Source: Zafaria cholistanensis
GTDB taxonomy: Bacteria; Actinomycetota; Actinomycetes; Actinomycetales; Micrococcaceae
NCBI RefSeq assembly: GCF_008580665.1
Contig: NZ_BKDJ01000006.1
Location: 49,212 to 113,211 of the forward strand
Direction of reading: 5' to 3'
Length of the DNA stretch: 64,000 nt
Below, one piece after another: positions 25,650 through 34,098 of this stretch (position 1 is the stretch's first letter; each line of letters opens with the position of its first letter). The position numbers and the translations under genes are program-made. Below the pieces are notes generated by a model. That model was not told the DNA's origin. It saw nothing but the letters and a program-made list of their open reading frames with translations, and searched no databases.

Positions 25650-25964
25650 TCACTCGACGAATTTCAGGCCCACCACGCACCCGATCAGGACCGTGATCAG
25701 GACAATCTTGGGCCAACTGACGGCATCACCGCCGAAAGCCATTCCGTAGGCCACCGTCAAGGACGCCCCGATGCCCACCCACACGGCGTAGGCGGTGCCC
25801 GTGGATATGCTTCGCATGGCATATGCCAGCCCGGCCATGCTCAGGACCACGCACACTCCGAACACGGCGGTGGGCACCCAGCGGGTGAACCCCTCCGACT
25901 TGCCCAAGGCCACCGCCCATACGGCCTCCAGCAGCCCCGATACCACCAACACGGCCCACGCCAT
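25650..25964 (-). CDS. gdx: SMR-family guanidinium exporter (Gdx/SugE-type)
   Basis: 104 residues and four membrane helices: MAWAVLVVSGLLEAVWAVAL with the conserved Glu13, KSEGFTRWVPTAVFG, AMRSISTGTAYAVWVGIGA, and the last helix ending GLKFVE. The W-A-V-A-L-G-K-S-x-G-F sequence marks the SugE/Gdx subtype rather than the polyaromatic-cation EmrE type. A guanidine-III riboswitch-like element ends directly at its ribosome site (GGAAGGGACGG), which supports guanidinium as substrate. It stands alone, convergent to crgA. Confidence 0.92.
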   Translation of the reverse strand: MAWAVLVVSGLLEAVWAVALGKSEGFTRWVPTAVFGVCVVLSMAGLAYAMRSISTGTAYAVWVGIGASLTVAYGMAFGGDAVSWPKIVLITVLIGCVVGLKFVE

Positions 25965-25981
25965 GGCACACCCGTCCCTTC

Positions 25982-26024
25982 CGCGGCCGTCTTGTCGTGG
26001 TCCGGGTACGGCTCCCTCGTCCGG
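25982..26024 (-). promoter_or_regulatory. Guanidine-III (mini-ykkC/ykkC-III) riboswitch
   Basis: Read on the minus strand from 26024: CCGGACGAGG, then AGCCGTACCCGG, then CGACAAGACGGC. These blocks match the guanidine-III class in order and spacing as I remember its consensus: P1 strand, CCGUACCCGG, and ACAAGACGGC that forms the pseudoknot. The 3' block runs into the GGAAGGGA ribosome site of the exporter gene, consistent with translational control that opens on guanidinium binding. Confidence 0.85.
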
Positions 26025-26184
26025 GGAAAGGTGGATTCCTGCCGGTTAGGCTATCACCGGAGTCCCCCGCCTCCCTGACCGCCTGTCCGCTGCTTGCCGG
26101 CCTACTCCTGCCTGCCTACTCCTTGCCCGCCTGTCTACTGCCCCCTCGTCCAATACCCGTTGCGCCACCGACCGAAGGACCGCC

Positions 26185-26682
26185 ATGACCGAGGCCCGCC
26201 CCTCCCCGCCCCCCAGCCCTTCCGGGGTTACTCCCAAAAAGCTCTACGGCGCCCTGGCGCTGGCGGAAATGGTCACGTGGGCCCTGCTGATCCTGGGCAT
26301 GGTGCTGAAGTACTCGGGCACTACCGAGGCCCTGGTGCCGGTCTTCGGGCTGGCGCATGGCGTGGTCTTCCTGGCCTACTGCGTGGTGACGGTGTTCGTA
26401 TGGGTCAACCAGCGCTGGGGTTTTGCGCGCGGCCTGCTGGGCCTGGCCTCGGCCGTCATCCCCTTCGCCACGCTCCCGTTCGAGCGGGCTACCGCGCGGC
26501 GGGGACTGCTGGAGGGCGGATGGCGGCTGGCGCCCGGGGGCGAGCAGCCCGCCGGACCGGTGGAGAAGCTCCAGGCCCTCTGCCTGCGCCGGCCCGTGGC
26601 CGCCTCCGTGGCCGGCGCCGTGCTGGTCGCCGCGGCCACCGCCGTCCTGCTGGCCGTTGGCCCGCCGGTCCCCAAGGGCTAA
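26185..26682 (+). CDS. DUF3817-type membrane protein
   Basis: 165 residues with about four membrane helices: about 20-42 (YGALALAEMVTWALLILGMV), 50-70, 78-100 and 136-158. The pattern AEMVTWALLILGM, HGVVFLAYCV and GLASAVIPFATLPFERA is that of the DUF3817 family. An insert after LPFERATARRG leads to a fourth helix that the shortest family members lack. Function unknown; some members sit beside multidrug exporters. Independent gene downstream of the riboswitch-exporter unit. Confidence 0.8.
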   Translation: MTEARPSPPPSPSGVTPKKLYGALALAEMVTWALLILGMVLKYSGTTEALVPVFGLAHGVVFLAYCVVTVFVWVNQRWGFARGLLGLASAVIPFATLPFERATARRGLLEGGWRLAPGGEQPAGPVEKLQALCLRRPVAASVAGAVLVAAATAVLLAVGPPVPKG

Positions 26683-26813
26683 TGCGCGGGGGCAGGCCCG
26701 CTCAAATCGGCTTCGCCGCCGCGCAGCATACCCGGCTTCCCCGCGCCGGGTGGAACGACGGATCCGCCGTCCCAGCAGGTGACCGGACGCCGCTTCCGGC
26801 GTAGCGTGGAGGC

Positions 26814-28286
26814 GTGGACTGGATCCTCTGGTTCGACGCGAACTGGTTCAACGCCACGGACCGTGAGTTCGCCCGGCAGGTGCTGCAGCGCGGCATCGCA
26901 GCGCTGTACTTTGTCGCGTTCCTGTCCACGCTGAACCAGTTCCCCGCACTGCTCGGCGAGCACGGCCTGCTGCCGGTACCCCGCTACCTCGAGCGGGCAG
27001 CCCAAAGCGGACAGCGTCCCCGTCCCACCCTGTTCACCCGCTGGCGATACACCGACCGGCGGCTGCGCGCGATGTGCTGGACGGGCCTGGCCGTCTCCGC
27101 ACTGCTGGTGGCGGGCCTGCCCCAAACGGGTCCCCCCTGGGTGCCCATGGCCGCGTTCCTGCTGCTGTGGGGGCTCTACATGTCCATCGTCAATGTCGGG
27201 CACACCTTCTATGGCTTCGGCTGGGAGATGCTGCTGCTGGAGGCCGGGTTCCTCGCAGCCTTCCTCGGTTCCAACCGCGTGCCCCCGCCGGCCCCCATAA
27301 TGCTGCTGGCCATCTGGCTGGTGTTCCGGCTGGAATTCGGGGCCGGGATGATCAAGATCCGCGGCGGCAGGGAATGGCGGGACTTCACGGCCCTCTACTA
27401 CCATCACGAGACCCAGCCCATGCCGGGCCCGCTCAGCCGGCAGGCCCACCTGCTGCCGAAACCGCTGCACCGGGTGGAGGTGGCCGGCAACCACTTCGCG
27501 CAGCTGGTGGTGCCCTTCCTGCTTTTCGCGCCGCAACCGGTGGCGAGCATCGCCGCGGGCGTCATCGTGGTGACCCAGCTGTGGCTGATAGCCACGGGGA
27601 ACTTCGCCTGGCTGAACTGGATGGCGATCGTGCTTGCCTTCAGCGCGGTCAGCGACAGAGTGGCGCACTCCGTGTTCCCGGTGATCCCGTTAGGGCAGGA
27701 AGCGGGCGCGGAGTCCCCGCTGTGGTGGGTTGTCCTGGTTTCCGCGGTAACGGTGCTGCTGCTGGTGCTCAGCTACCGGCCGCTGCTGAACCTCTTCTCG
27801 CGTCACCAGCTCATGAATGCCGCCTTCAACCGCTGGCAGCTGGTCAACGCCTATGGCGCCTTCGGGACCGTGACCAAGGAGCGGATCGAGATCATCGTTG
27901 AGGGCACCCTGGACGCGGACCCTGATAACACTGCCGAGTGGCGCGAATACGGGTTCAAGGGCAAGCCGGGGGACGTGCGGCGGATACCCCGCCAGTGGGC
28001 CCCGTACCACCTGCGGCTGGACTGGCTCATGTGGTTCCTGCCCCTGCGTTCGGTGCACGAGCGCTGGTTCCACGTGTTCCTGAGCCGCCTGCTGGCCGCC
28101 GACCCGGCGGTCCTGCGGCTGCTGCGGGAGGACCCGTTCGCCGGCGAGCGCCCGGCCTGGGTGCGGGCGCGGGCGTTCCTGTACCGGTTTGCGACGCGGG
28201 CGGAGTTCCGCGAAACAGGGCAGCGCTGGATCCGCACCCCGCTGGGAGAAGTGGTCCCGCCGGTATCCCGGGGGTGGGACCGGTAG
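26814..28286 (+). CDS. Lipase maturation factor (LMF1)-family membrane protein
   Basis: 490 residues from GTG 26814 (GGAGG nearby). N-terminus WILWFDANWFNATDREFARQ, then about eight membrane helices. Family blocks are STLNQFPALLGEHGLLPV, FYGFGWEMLLLEAGFLAAFL, FRLEFGAGMIKIRGG, WRDFTALYYHHETQPMPGPL and, near the C-terminus, YRFATRAEFRETGQRW. Animal LMF1 helps fold lipases in the ER. Bacterial members occur in actinobacteria with unknown role, perhaps folding or secretion of an exported protein. No lipase gene is adjacent. Confidence 0.88.
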   Translation: MDWILWFDANWFNATDREFARQVLQRGIAALYFVAFLSTLNQFPALLGEHGLLPVPRYLERAAQSGQRPRPTLFTRWRYTDRRLRAMCWTGLAVSALLVAGLPQTGPPWVPMAAFLLLWGLYMSIVNVGHTFYGFGWEMLLLEAGFLAAFLGSNRVPPPAPIMLLAIWLVFRLEFGAGMIKIRGGREWRDFTALYYHHETQPMPGPLSRQAHLLPKPLHRVEVAGNHFAQLVVPFLLFAPQPVASIAAGVIVVTQLWLIATGNFAWLNWMAIVLAFSAVSDRVAHSVFPVIPLGQEAGAESPLWWVVLVSAVTVLLLVLSYRPLLNLFSRHQLMNAAFNRWQLVNAYGAFGTVTKERIEIIVEGTLDADPDNTAEWREYGFKGKPGDVRRIPRQWAPYHLRLDWLMWFLPLRSVHERWFHVFLSRLLAADPAVLRLLREDPFAGERPAWVRARAFLYRFATRAEFRETGQRWIRTPLGEVVPPVSRGWDR

Positions 28287-28358
28287 GTCCCGGCCTCCAC
28301 CGGGCGCCGGGCCGGAAATCCGGCCGGGAGGGATGCGTCCGGCCGGGGACCCCTCGGT

Positions 28359-29156
28359 TTACCTCCGGTAGGCGGGACCGGTCCCTGCGGCAAACCGTTC
28401 GCGGGCCCAGTCCCCAAACGCGGTGCCCGGCTGCATCGAGGCCGGCATCAGGTTATGCCCGGCCCGGAAGGCGCGCATCAAGCGGCCCGGAAGGGGGAGT
28501 TCGACCACGGATCCGCCGCGGCCTCCGGCAGCGCGCCGGGCGGCCAGCCACTGCTCGGCGGCGTCCTTGGCCGTGAGGATCTGCGGGCCGCCGGCTCCCA
28601 GGATGCGCTGCCGGGGACCGGCGTCGAGCGCGGCCACGACGACCCTGGCGGCGTCCGCGGCGGCCAGCGGCTGCACGGCGAGCCCGCGCGGCACAAAGAC
28701 GACAGGCACCGCCGCCACCACGCGCAGGAACGTGTCCAGCAGTTCGTGGAACTGTCCCAGCCGCAGTACCGTCCATGGCACTCCGGCCCGGAGGACTTCC
28801 TGTTCGCCCTCCGCCTTGGCCCGGTAGTAGGCGTACGGGATGCGGTCCACTCCAAGGATGGAGATGTACAGGAAATGGCCCACGTGTTGCCGGGTGGCTG
28901 CCTCGGCCAGCCGGCGGGTGCCTTCAACGTCCACCTCCTGCCAGCCCGCGGGGGTGGAGCCCGTGGCGAGGTGGATGACGGCGTCGGCACCCACGCACGC
29001 GGCATCCAGCCCCGCTCCCGTGGCCAGGTCCCCGGCTACGCCACCGGGGATCCCCTCACGGCGGGTCAGCACCGACACCTCGTCCCCGCGGCTGCGCAAC
29101 AGTTCGACCACCCGGGTGCCGAGCACTCCCGTTCCTCCGGCCACCAGAATCCGCAT
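28359..29156 (-). CDS. NAD(P)-binding SDR/NmrA-like protein
   Basis: 265 residues from ATG 29156 behind a G-run. Rossmann motif MRILVAGGTGVLGTRVVELL, then VIHLATGSTPAGWQEVDVEG and YISILGVDRIPYAYYRAKAE, where Tyr and Lys match the atypical SDR YxxxK. The C-terminal part (QPLAAADAARVVVAAL) fits atypical SDR a5/NmrA-type proteins rather than classical dehydrogenases. Substrate unknown. Convergent with the LMF gene, divergent from lysE. Confidence 0.85.
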   Translation of the reverse strand: MRILVAGGTGVLGTRVVELLRSRGDEVSVLTRREGIPGGVAGDLATGAGLDAACVGADAVIHLATGSTPAGWQEVDVEGTRRLAEAATRQHVGHFLYISILGVDRIPYAYYRAKAEGEQEVLRAGVPWTVLRLGQFHELLDTFLRVVAAVPVVFVPRGLAVQPLAAADAARVVVAALDAGPRQRILGAGGPQILTAKDAAEQWLAARRAAGGRGGSVVELPLPGRLMRAFRAGHNLMPASMQPGTAFGDWARERFAAGTGPAYRR

Positions 29157-29541
29157 GCCCCCAGCCTATGCCCGGGTCCGGTCCGGTCAATGCCGGCCCC
29201 ATTAAGGCCCGTCGCATCCCGGCCAGTTCGGTCACGGCCGGTACCTCTGCCGGAGGTTCGGCCAATCCTTCGGGCCTCCCCGCCGTTGGCCGGACCGGAG
29301 GCGGCCGGGCGCAGGCGCTGTACGGCGACGGTACCCGCCTGCCGTTCGGGCGTCTTGATCCTCCGGCTGAGGGTGGAGGGGGATGACGTGCAGGCGCCGA
29401 ACCGCCTCCTCGCAGCCGCCGTCATCCACCACGGCGGCAAAGGCCCGCGGCTGGTCCAGGGACAGTCCATATTCAGGAATCCCAAGGGCAACCGAGGATC
29501 CTTCGCTGGACCCGGAGAAAGGGGGTTCCTACCGTGGAGGG
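29157..29541. other. Divergent intergenic region, 385 bp
   Basis: Between the SDR start and the lysE start. Contains an inverted repeat with arms GCAGGCG (29311-29317) and CGCCTGC (29336-29342), itself enclosing GTAC/GTAC. No gene with sensible composition is seen. Confidence 0.45.
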
Positions 29542-30168
29542 GTGTCTTCCTTCCCCGTCCTTGCCGGTTTCGGTTCCGGCCTGTCCCTGATTGCTGCGAT
29601 CGGTGCCCAGAACGCCTTTGTGCTCCGCCAGGGCATCCGGCGCGAACACATCCTGCCCGTGGTGGTGGTGTGTATCGCCTCCGATGCCCTGCTGATCCTG
29701 GCCGGCGTGGCCGGATTTGGCGTACTGACCTCACAGGTGCCCGGACTGCTGATGGCCGCGCGGCTGGGCGGGGCCGCATTCCTGCTGGTCTATGCCGCGT
29801 TCGCGGCCCGGCGCGCGCTGCGGCCTGCGGCCCTGACCGTAGAGGCGGACACCGGGCCTCACGGGGGGAACCGGAGCAGCGGGCCGCAGGCGGCGGTGCT
29901 CACTGTTGCTGCGCTGACGTGGCTGAATCCCCATGTGTACCTGGACACCGTGGTGCTGCTCGGTTCCCTGGCCTCCGCACAGGGGGATCCGGGGCGCTGG
30001 CTGTTCGCCGCCGGGGCGGCCCTGGCCAGCCTGGTGTGGTTCTCCGCCCTGGGCTTCGGGGCGCGGGGGCTGCGCCGGTTCTTCGCCCGCCCGGCGTCCT
30101 GGCGGGTACTGGACGGGCTGGTTGCCGTGTTCATGGCCGCCTTGGCCGTCTCCCTGCTGATGCATTGA
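29542..30168 (+). CDS. lysE: LysE/ArgO-type amino-acid exporter
   Basis: 208 residues from GTG 29542, chosen because the family begins within FPVLAGFGSGLSLIAAIGAQ and NAFVLRQGIRREHI. GGAGG lies only one base upstream, an awkward spacing. About six helices, with the second conserved half TWLNPHVYLDTVVLLGSLA. It exports lysine or arginine. The usual divergent LysG/ArgP regulator is absent here; the divergent neighbour is an SDR. A GC-rich repeat tract follows the stop. Confidence 0.88.
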   Translation: MSSFPVLAGFGSGLSLIAAIGAQNAFVLRQGIRREHILPVVVVCIASDALLILAGVAGFGVLTSQVPGLLMAARLGGAAFLLVYAAFAARRALRPAALTVEADTGPHGGNRSSGPQAAVLTVAALTWLNPHVYLDTVVLLGSLASAQGDPGRWLFAAGAALASLVWFSALGFGARGLRRFFARPASWRVLDGLVAVFMAALAVSLLMH

Positions 30169-30176
30169 GCTCCGGT

Positions 30177-30256
30177 TGCGGGACCGGGCGTGCGGGACCG
30201 GGCGTGCGGGTTCCTGCGGCTGCGGGCTCCTGCGGCTGCGGGCTCTCCTGCGGCTG
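30177..30256 (+). repeat. GC-rich short tandem repeats after lysE
   Basis: TGCGGGACCGGGCG occurs twice (30177 and 30191) and is followed by three variants of TGCGGGCTCCTGCGGC. The tract fills the gap between lysE and the convergent sugar dehydrogenase gene. Confidence 0.8.
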
Positions 30257-30260
30257 CGCC

Positions 30261-31559
30261 TCAGGCCTCCACCCGCAGCACGCGCGAGGTGGAGCCCTCG
30301 TTGGTCGCCAGCCACAGGGTCCCGTCCGGGGCCGCGACGATGTCCCGCAGCCGGCCGAACCCGCCCGCTGCGGCGTTCCCGCGCAGGAAGTGCGCCGCCC
30401 CCGGAAGCCGCCCGCCGGCGTCGTACTCCGTGCCCGGTCCGGGCAGCGGAAGCCGCCACAGGCGTTGCCCGCGCAGGCAGGCGACGTAAGCCGTCCCCCC
30501 CAGGATCGCCACGCCACTGGGGGAGGCGTCCGCCGGGGAGGGCCACACATGCACCGCCGGGACCGTCCCCGCGGCCGATTGCGTGCCGGTGACCAGCGGC
30601 CAGCCATGGTTTTGGCCGGCTCGGACCAGGTTCAGTTCATCGTCGCGGTCCGGCCCGAACTCGCTCGCCCACAGGCGCCCGTGCCCGTCCCACGCCAGGC
30701 CCTGCACGTTGCGGTGGCCGAAGCTGTGGACCGCGTTGCCGAAAGGGTTCCCCGGGGCGGGGGTCCCGTCCCGGGCCAGCCGCAGGATCTTCCCGGCGAG
30801 CGAGGAGGTGTCCTGCGCGGAATCCGCGTGGGCGGCATCGCCGGTGCCGACGTACAGGAAACCATCGGGGCCGAAGGCGATCCGGCCTCCGTTATGGATG
30901 CGGCTGCTGGGAATCTCCCCCAGCAGGACGGTTTCGCGGCCGAGCCCGTCCCCGTAGCGGAAAGAGCTCACGCGGTTTCCATCCGCTGCGGTGCGGTAGA
31001 CGTAGAGCAGCCCGTCGCGCGGAAAATCGGGGGAGAGGGCCAGTCCCAGCAGGCCTCCCTCGCCGCCGCGGACCGTGCCGGGGACCTCGGCAACCGTTTC
31101 CTTCAGGCCCCGCCCCGCTGCACCCGATCCGCCACCGCCCGCTTCAGCCCCACCCGCTCCATCCCCGCCCGAACCACCGGAGGCCGGGCCGATGCGCCTG
31201 AGCAGGGCGGTGTCGCGCTCGGAAACCAGGGCGGTGCCGTCGGGCAGGAAGGCGAGCGACCAGGGGGTGTCCAGTCCTTCGGCGATGGTTGCGGTGACGG
31301 AAGGGTCCGCCCCGCCCTCCGCGGCGGGGGTGGATGGCGCCGGTGCGGCGCTTCCGGGCGTGCTGCTTCCCGGCGTGGCACCCGCGGTGGCCTGGGGCGG
31401 CGACGGCTGTCCTGCACGGTCCCCGCGCCCGCACCCGGCCATGAGCCCGGCCGCCGCGGCGGCCAGGACGGCCCTGCGGGACAGGACCGTCCTGCCGGCC
31501 GGAACCGCAAGGCGGGGAAGGGATTCCTCCACCGGGCTGCCCGAGCGTTCCACACCCAT
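30261..31559 (-). CDS. PQQ-dependent sugar dehydrogenase-like lipoprotein
   Basis: 432 residues from ATG 31559. A Tat-like lipoprotein signal: SRRAVLAAAAAGLMAGC with lipid Cys43. Then the soluble glucose/sorbosone dehydrogenase beta-propeller: LDTPWSLAFLPDGTALVSER, GGEGGLLGLALSPDF, SSRIHNGGRIAFGPDGFLYV, GHRNVQGLAWD, ASEFGPDRDDELNLV, QNHGWPLVTG and GRLRDIVAAPDGTLWLATN. The His in IHNGG and Asp/Arg in GPDRDDE match cofactor and metal positions. A Gly/Ala-rich insert (GASG-like) lies after LRRIGPA. It probably oxidises sugars outside the cell; PQQ synthesis genes are not in this window. Confidence 0.88.
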   Translation of the reverse strand: MGVERSGSPVEESLPRLAVPAGRTVLSRRAVLAAAAAGLMAGCGRGDRAGQPSPPQATAGATPGSSTPGSAAPAPSTPAAEGGADPSVTATIAEGLDTPWSLAFLPDGTALVSERDTALLRRIGPASGGSGGDGAGGAEAGGGGSGAAGRGLKETVAEVPGTVRGGEGGLLGLALSPDFPRDGLLYVYRTAADGNRVSSFRYGDGLGRETVLLGEIPSSRIHNGGRIAFGPDGFLYVGTGDAAHADSAQDTSSLAGKILRLARDGTPAPGNPFGNAVHSFGHRNVQGLAWDGHGRLWASEFGPDRDDELNLVRAGQNHGWPLVTGTQSAAGTVPAVHVWPSPADASPSGVAILGGTAYVACLRGQRLWRLPLPGPGTEYDAGGRLPGAAHFLRGNAAAGGFGRLRDIVAAPDGTLWLATNEGSTSRVLRVEA

Positions 31560-31576
31560 GGGGCCAGCGTAGGGTC

Positions 31577-32683
31577 CTAGAGCAGCCGCGAATAGACCGC
31601 GTTGGTGCGGACCTTGGTGAAACCCACGCGCTCGTACAGGCCCACCGCACCGGTGGGGCTCTCCGAGTCCACGCCGAGTTCCACGTACCGGTACCCGGCC
31701 TCCCTCGCCGCCCGGATGGCGTCCGTCAGCAGCAGGGCGGCCAGGCCCCGGCCCCGTGCCCGCCGCCGGGTCCCGACCAGGTTGACGTGGAGCGTTCCGG
31801 GCACCCATTCGGCGCAGAGGACGTAGGAGTCGACGGCGCCGGCGGGGGAGCCCGCGGTGGGGAAGTGCGCGGTGGGGGAGTCCGTGGCCGGGGCGCCGGG
31901 CCCGGCCGGATCAAGGGATGCTCCGGCCGGCGGTTCGGCGAGCGCGACGCGGGAGAGCTCCGGGCGCGCGCTGCGCGATGCGAGCATGTCTGCCCACGCT
32001 TCGGGAGTCCGCGGCGTGGAGCCCCAGTGGTCGGCGAAGGCCTCGTTATGGGCCAGTCGGACCGCCTCGGCATGGCGTGGTTCGAAAGGGACTGCACGTG
32101 GCGACGGTCCTCCGGGGTCCGGATCCTGCCAGTGGTACAGGTCCAGGCGCATGTCCTGGAAGTAGCGCACCGGCACATAGCCGCGGGCGGCCGCAAGACG
32201 GGCGGTTCCCGAGTCCGGGACGGGGGCCCACACGTTGAGCCGCACCGGAGCTCCGGGATGGCGCTGGGCGGAGAGGCCGCTGGCGCGTGCCTCCATGCGG
32301 TCCATGATGGCCCGCCCTACGCCGCGCCCCCGGTAGGCCGGGTGCACACCCCCGTGGATACTGGCCATCGCCTGCCCCTCGAGCAGGACGGCTTTCACGC
32401 GCAGCTGCCCGTAGCCGACCATCCGGTCCCCGTCCCAGACCCCCGTGCTGTCGAAGGCCGGAGTGAAGCCGGGTTCCAGCAGTTCCTCCGCCAGGTCCCC
32501 GGGGGCGTAGCGCTCGCCGGTGCCGTCCGCCGCGGCGAGCGCGTTCGTCAGGACGCTCCACGCCCCGGTGTCGGCGGGCGTGATCGGCCGGTGTTCCAGC
32601 GGCACGGCGGCTCTCCTCCGGGCTTCTGTGCGGGTGTCTTCCACAGACTCCACCACGCTAGCTGCGGGGGCGGGGCCTGTCAC
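31577..32683 (-). CDS. Tandem GNAT acetyltransferase
   Basis: 368 residues from GTG 32683, which overlaps the stop of the MFS gene (GTGA). Two GNAT domains: the first with HPAYRGRGVGRAIMDRM near 125-140, the second with RARGRGLAALLLTDAIRAAR and GAVGLYERVGF near the end. A 45-residue Ala/Gly/Pro-rich insert (ASLDPAGPGAPATDSPTAHF) splits the second domain. The layout is like mycothiol synthase and other double-GNAT proteins, but substrate residues are not recognisable. Coupling to an exporter suggests acetylation of a small molecule, possibly a drug. Inference only. Confidence 0.82.
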   Translation of the reverse strand: MTGPAPAASVVESVEDTRTEARRRAAVPLEHRPITPADTGAWSVLTNALAAADGTGERYAPGDLAEELLEPGFTPAFDSTGVWDGDRMVGYGQLRVKAVLLEGQAMASIHGGVHPAYRGRGVGRAIMDRMEARASGLSAQRHPGAPVRLNVWAPVPDSGTARLAAARGYVPVRYFQDMRLDLYHWQDPDPGGPSPRAVPFEPRHAEAVRLAHNEAFADHWGSTPRTPEAWADMLASRSARPELSRVALAEPPAGASLDPAGPGAPATDSPTAHFPTAGSPAGAVDSYVLCAEWVPGTLHVNLVGTRRRARGRGLAALLLTDAIRAAREAGYRYVELGVDSESPTGAVGLYERVGFTKVRTNAVYSRLL

Positions 32684-34098
32684 GTACCCGCCGCGTCCCC
32701 GGGCGGCCTTCCAGGGGGCAGGCGCCTCCCGGGAGACCGGATGACGCACAGGGACAGTGCTGCCACCCCGCACAGGACGGCGGCGGACATCCACGCCAGC
32801 GCATAGCTGCCGGTGCTTTCACGGATCCACCCGGCCGCGGTGGAAGCAATGCCGGCGCCGACCATGTGCGCGGCGAACACCCAGCCGAACACAATGCCCG
32901 CACGCTGGATGCCGAAGTGCTCCCGGCACAGCGCCACCGTCGGGGGCACGGTTGCTACCCAGTCAAGGCCGTAGAAGACGATGAAGATCCACAGCGGGGG
33001 CTCGATGGCCGGGGCCAGCATGGTGTTGATAAAGAGGAGCGAGAGCCCGCGCAGGCCGTAGTAGGCGACCAGGAGGAGGGCAGGGTCGAAGCGGTCCGTC
33101 AGCCAGCCGGAGAGGACCGTCCCGGCGATATCGAACACCCCGATGATCGCCAGCAGCCCGGCGGCCGTGGTGGCGGGCATGCCGTGGTCGTGCGCGGCGG
33201 GAATGAAATGGGTTTGGACCAGCCCGTTGGTGGACCAGCCGCAGACGAAAAAGGTGAAGGCCAGGATCCAGAACACCCGCCTGCACGCCGCTTCACGGAG
33301 CACCACCACCGCCAGCTTCCAGGCCGGCACGGGGGACGGAACGGGGTCCGGCTGGGGATCGTCCGGGTTTTCCCCGTAGGGACGCAGGCCCAGGTCCTGT
33401 GGCCGGTCGGCGAACCCCAGCAGCCACAACGGAACGGCCAAGGCCGCCACGAAGGCCACGGCCAGGGCGGCCGCCCGCCAGCCGGGGGAGTGCGCCAGGT
33501 GGACGATCAACGGCAGGAAGATCAGTTGTCCGCAGGCATTGGCGCCGGAGAAGAGGCCCATCACCAGCCCGCGCCGGGCGGCGAACCAGCGGTTGGCCAC
33601 GATGGACCCGAAGACCAGGGCCATAACCCCGGTGCCGGCGCCGATGAACGCCCCCCAGAGGATCCACAGCTGCCACAGCTCGGACATGACCGTGGTCAGG
33701 GCGCTGCCGGCGGCGGTGAGCAGCAGGCCGCCAGCCACCACCCTCTTCACCCCAAACCGTTCCATGGCGGCGGCTGCGAAGGGCGCGGTCAGGCCGTAAA
33801 CCACCAGGTTCGCGGCGACCGCGCCGCTGGTTGCGGAGCGGGTCCAGCCGAATTCGGACTCCAGCGGCTCCAGCAGGGCCCCGGTGGTCGAGCGGAAGGC
33901 AGCCCCGGCTACCAGCGCCAGCAGCGTGAGTGCGGCAACGGTCCAGGCCCGGCGGGCGGCTTGTGCCCCTTCAAGCGAAGATGCCCGGCCTGCGGAAGGT
34001 ACGGAGTTTAGGGTAGGTGCGGAATCCACGGCAGGTGTGGAACCCGGAGAAACCGCTTGGGGGAGCGCGGTGGGACCGGAGGACTCGGGGGATTTCAC
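32680..34098 (-). CDS. MFS transporter, MCT/OFA-like
   Basis: 472 residues from GTG 34098, with AGGGG just upstream. A cytoplasmic N-terminus of about 50 residues is rich in Ser/Pro. Twelve helices follow. FRSTTGALLEPLESEFGWTR and LTAPFAAAAMERFGVKRVV resemble the oxalate-formate/monocarboxylate branch, and LSGWLTDRFDP is the second-half signature. Substrate unknown. It lies directly downstream of the extra DnaA-box cluster and upstream of the coupled GNAT gene. Confidence 0.85.
   Translation of the reverse strand: MKSPESSGPTALPQAVSPGSTPAVDSAPTLNSVPSAGRASSLEGAQAARRAWTVAALTLLALVAGAAFRSTTGALLEPLESEFGWTRSATSGAVAANLVVYGLTAPFAAAAMERFGVKRVVAGGLLLTAAGSALTTVMSELWQLWILWGAFIGAGTGVMALVFGSIVANRWFAARRGLVMGLFSGANACGQLIFLPLIVHLAHSPGWRAAALAVAFVAALAVPLWLLGFADRPQDLGLRPYGENPDDPQPDPVPSPVPAWKLAVVVLREAACRRVFWILAFTFFVCGWSTNGLVQTHFIPAAHDHGMPATTAAGLLAIIGVFDIAGTVLSGWLTDRFDPALLLVAYYGLRGLSLLFINTMLAPAIEPPLWIFIVFYGLDWVATVPPTVALCREHFGIQRAGIVFGWVFAAHMVGAGIASTAAGWIRESTGSYALAWMSAAVLCGVAALSLCVIRSPGRRLPPGRPPGDAAGT

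Noticed and set aside
29232-29432. Small minus-strand gene before lysE
   Set aside because: Arg/Pro-rich translation, no ribosome site, no family features.
28455-31580. 1041-codon open frame spanning the SDR, LysE and sugar-dehydrogenase genes
   Set aside because: Runs antisense to two good genes and across intergenic DNA; sequence is Gly/Arg/Pro-rich with no recognisable fold.
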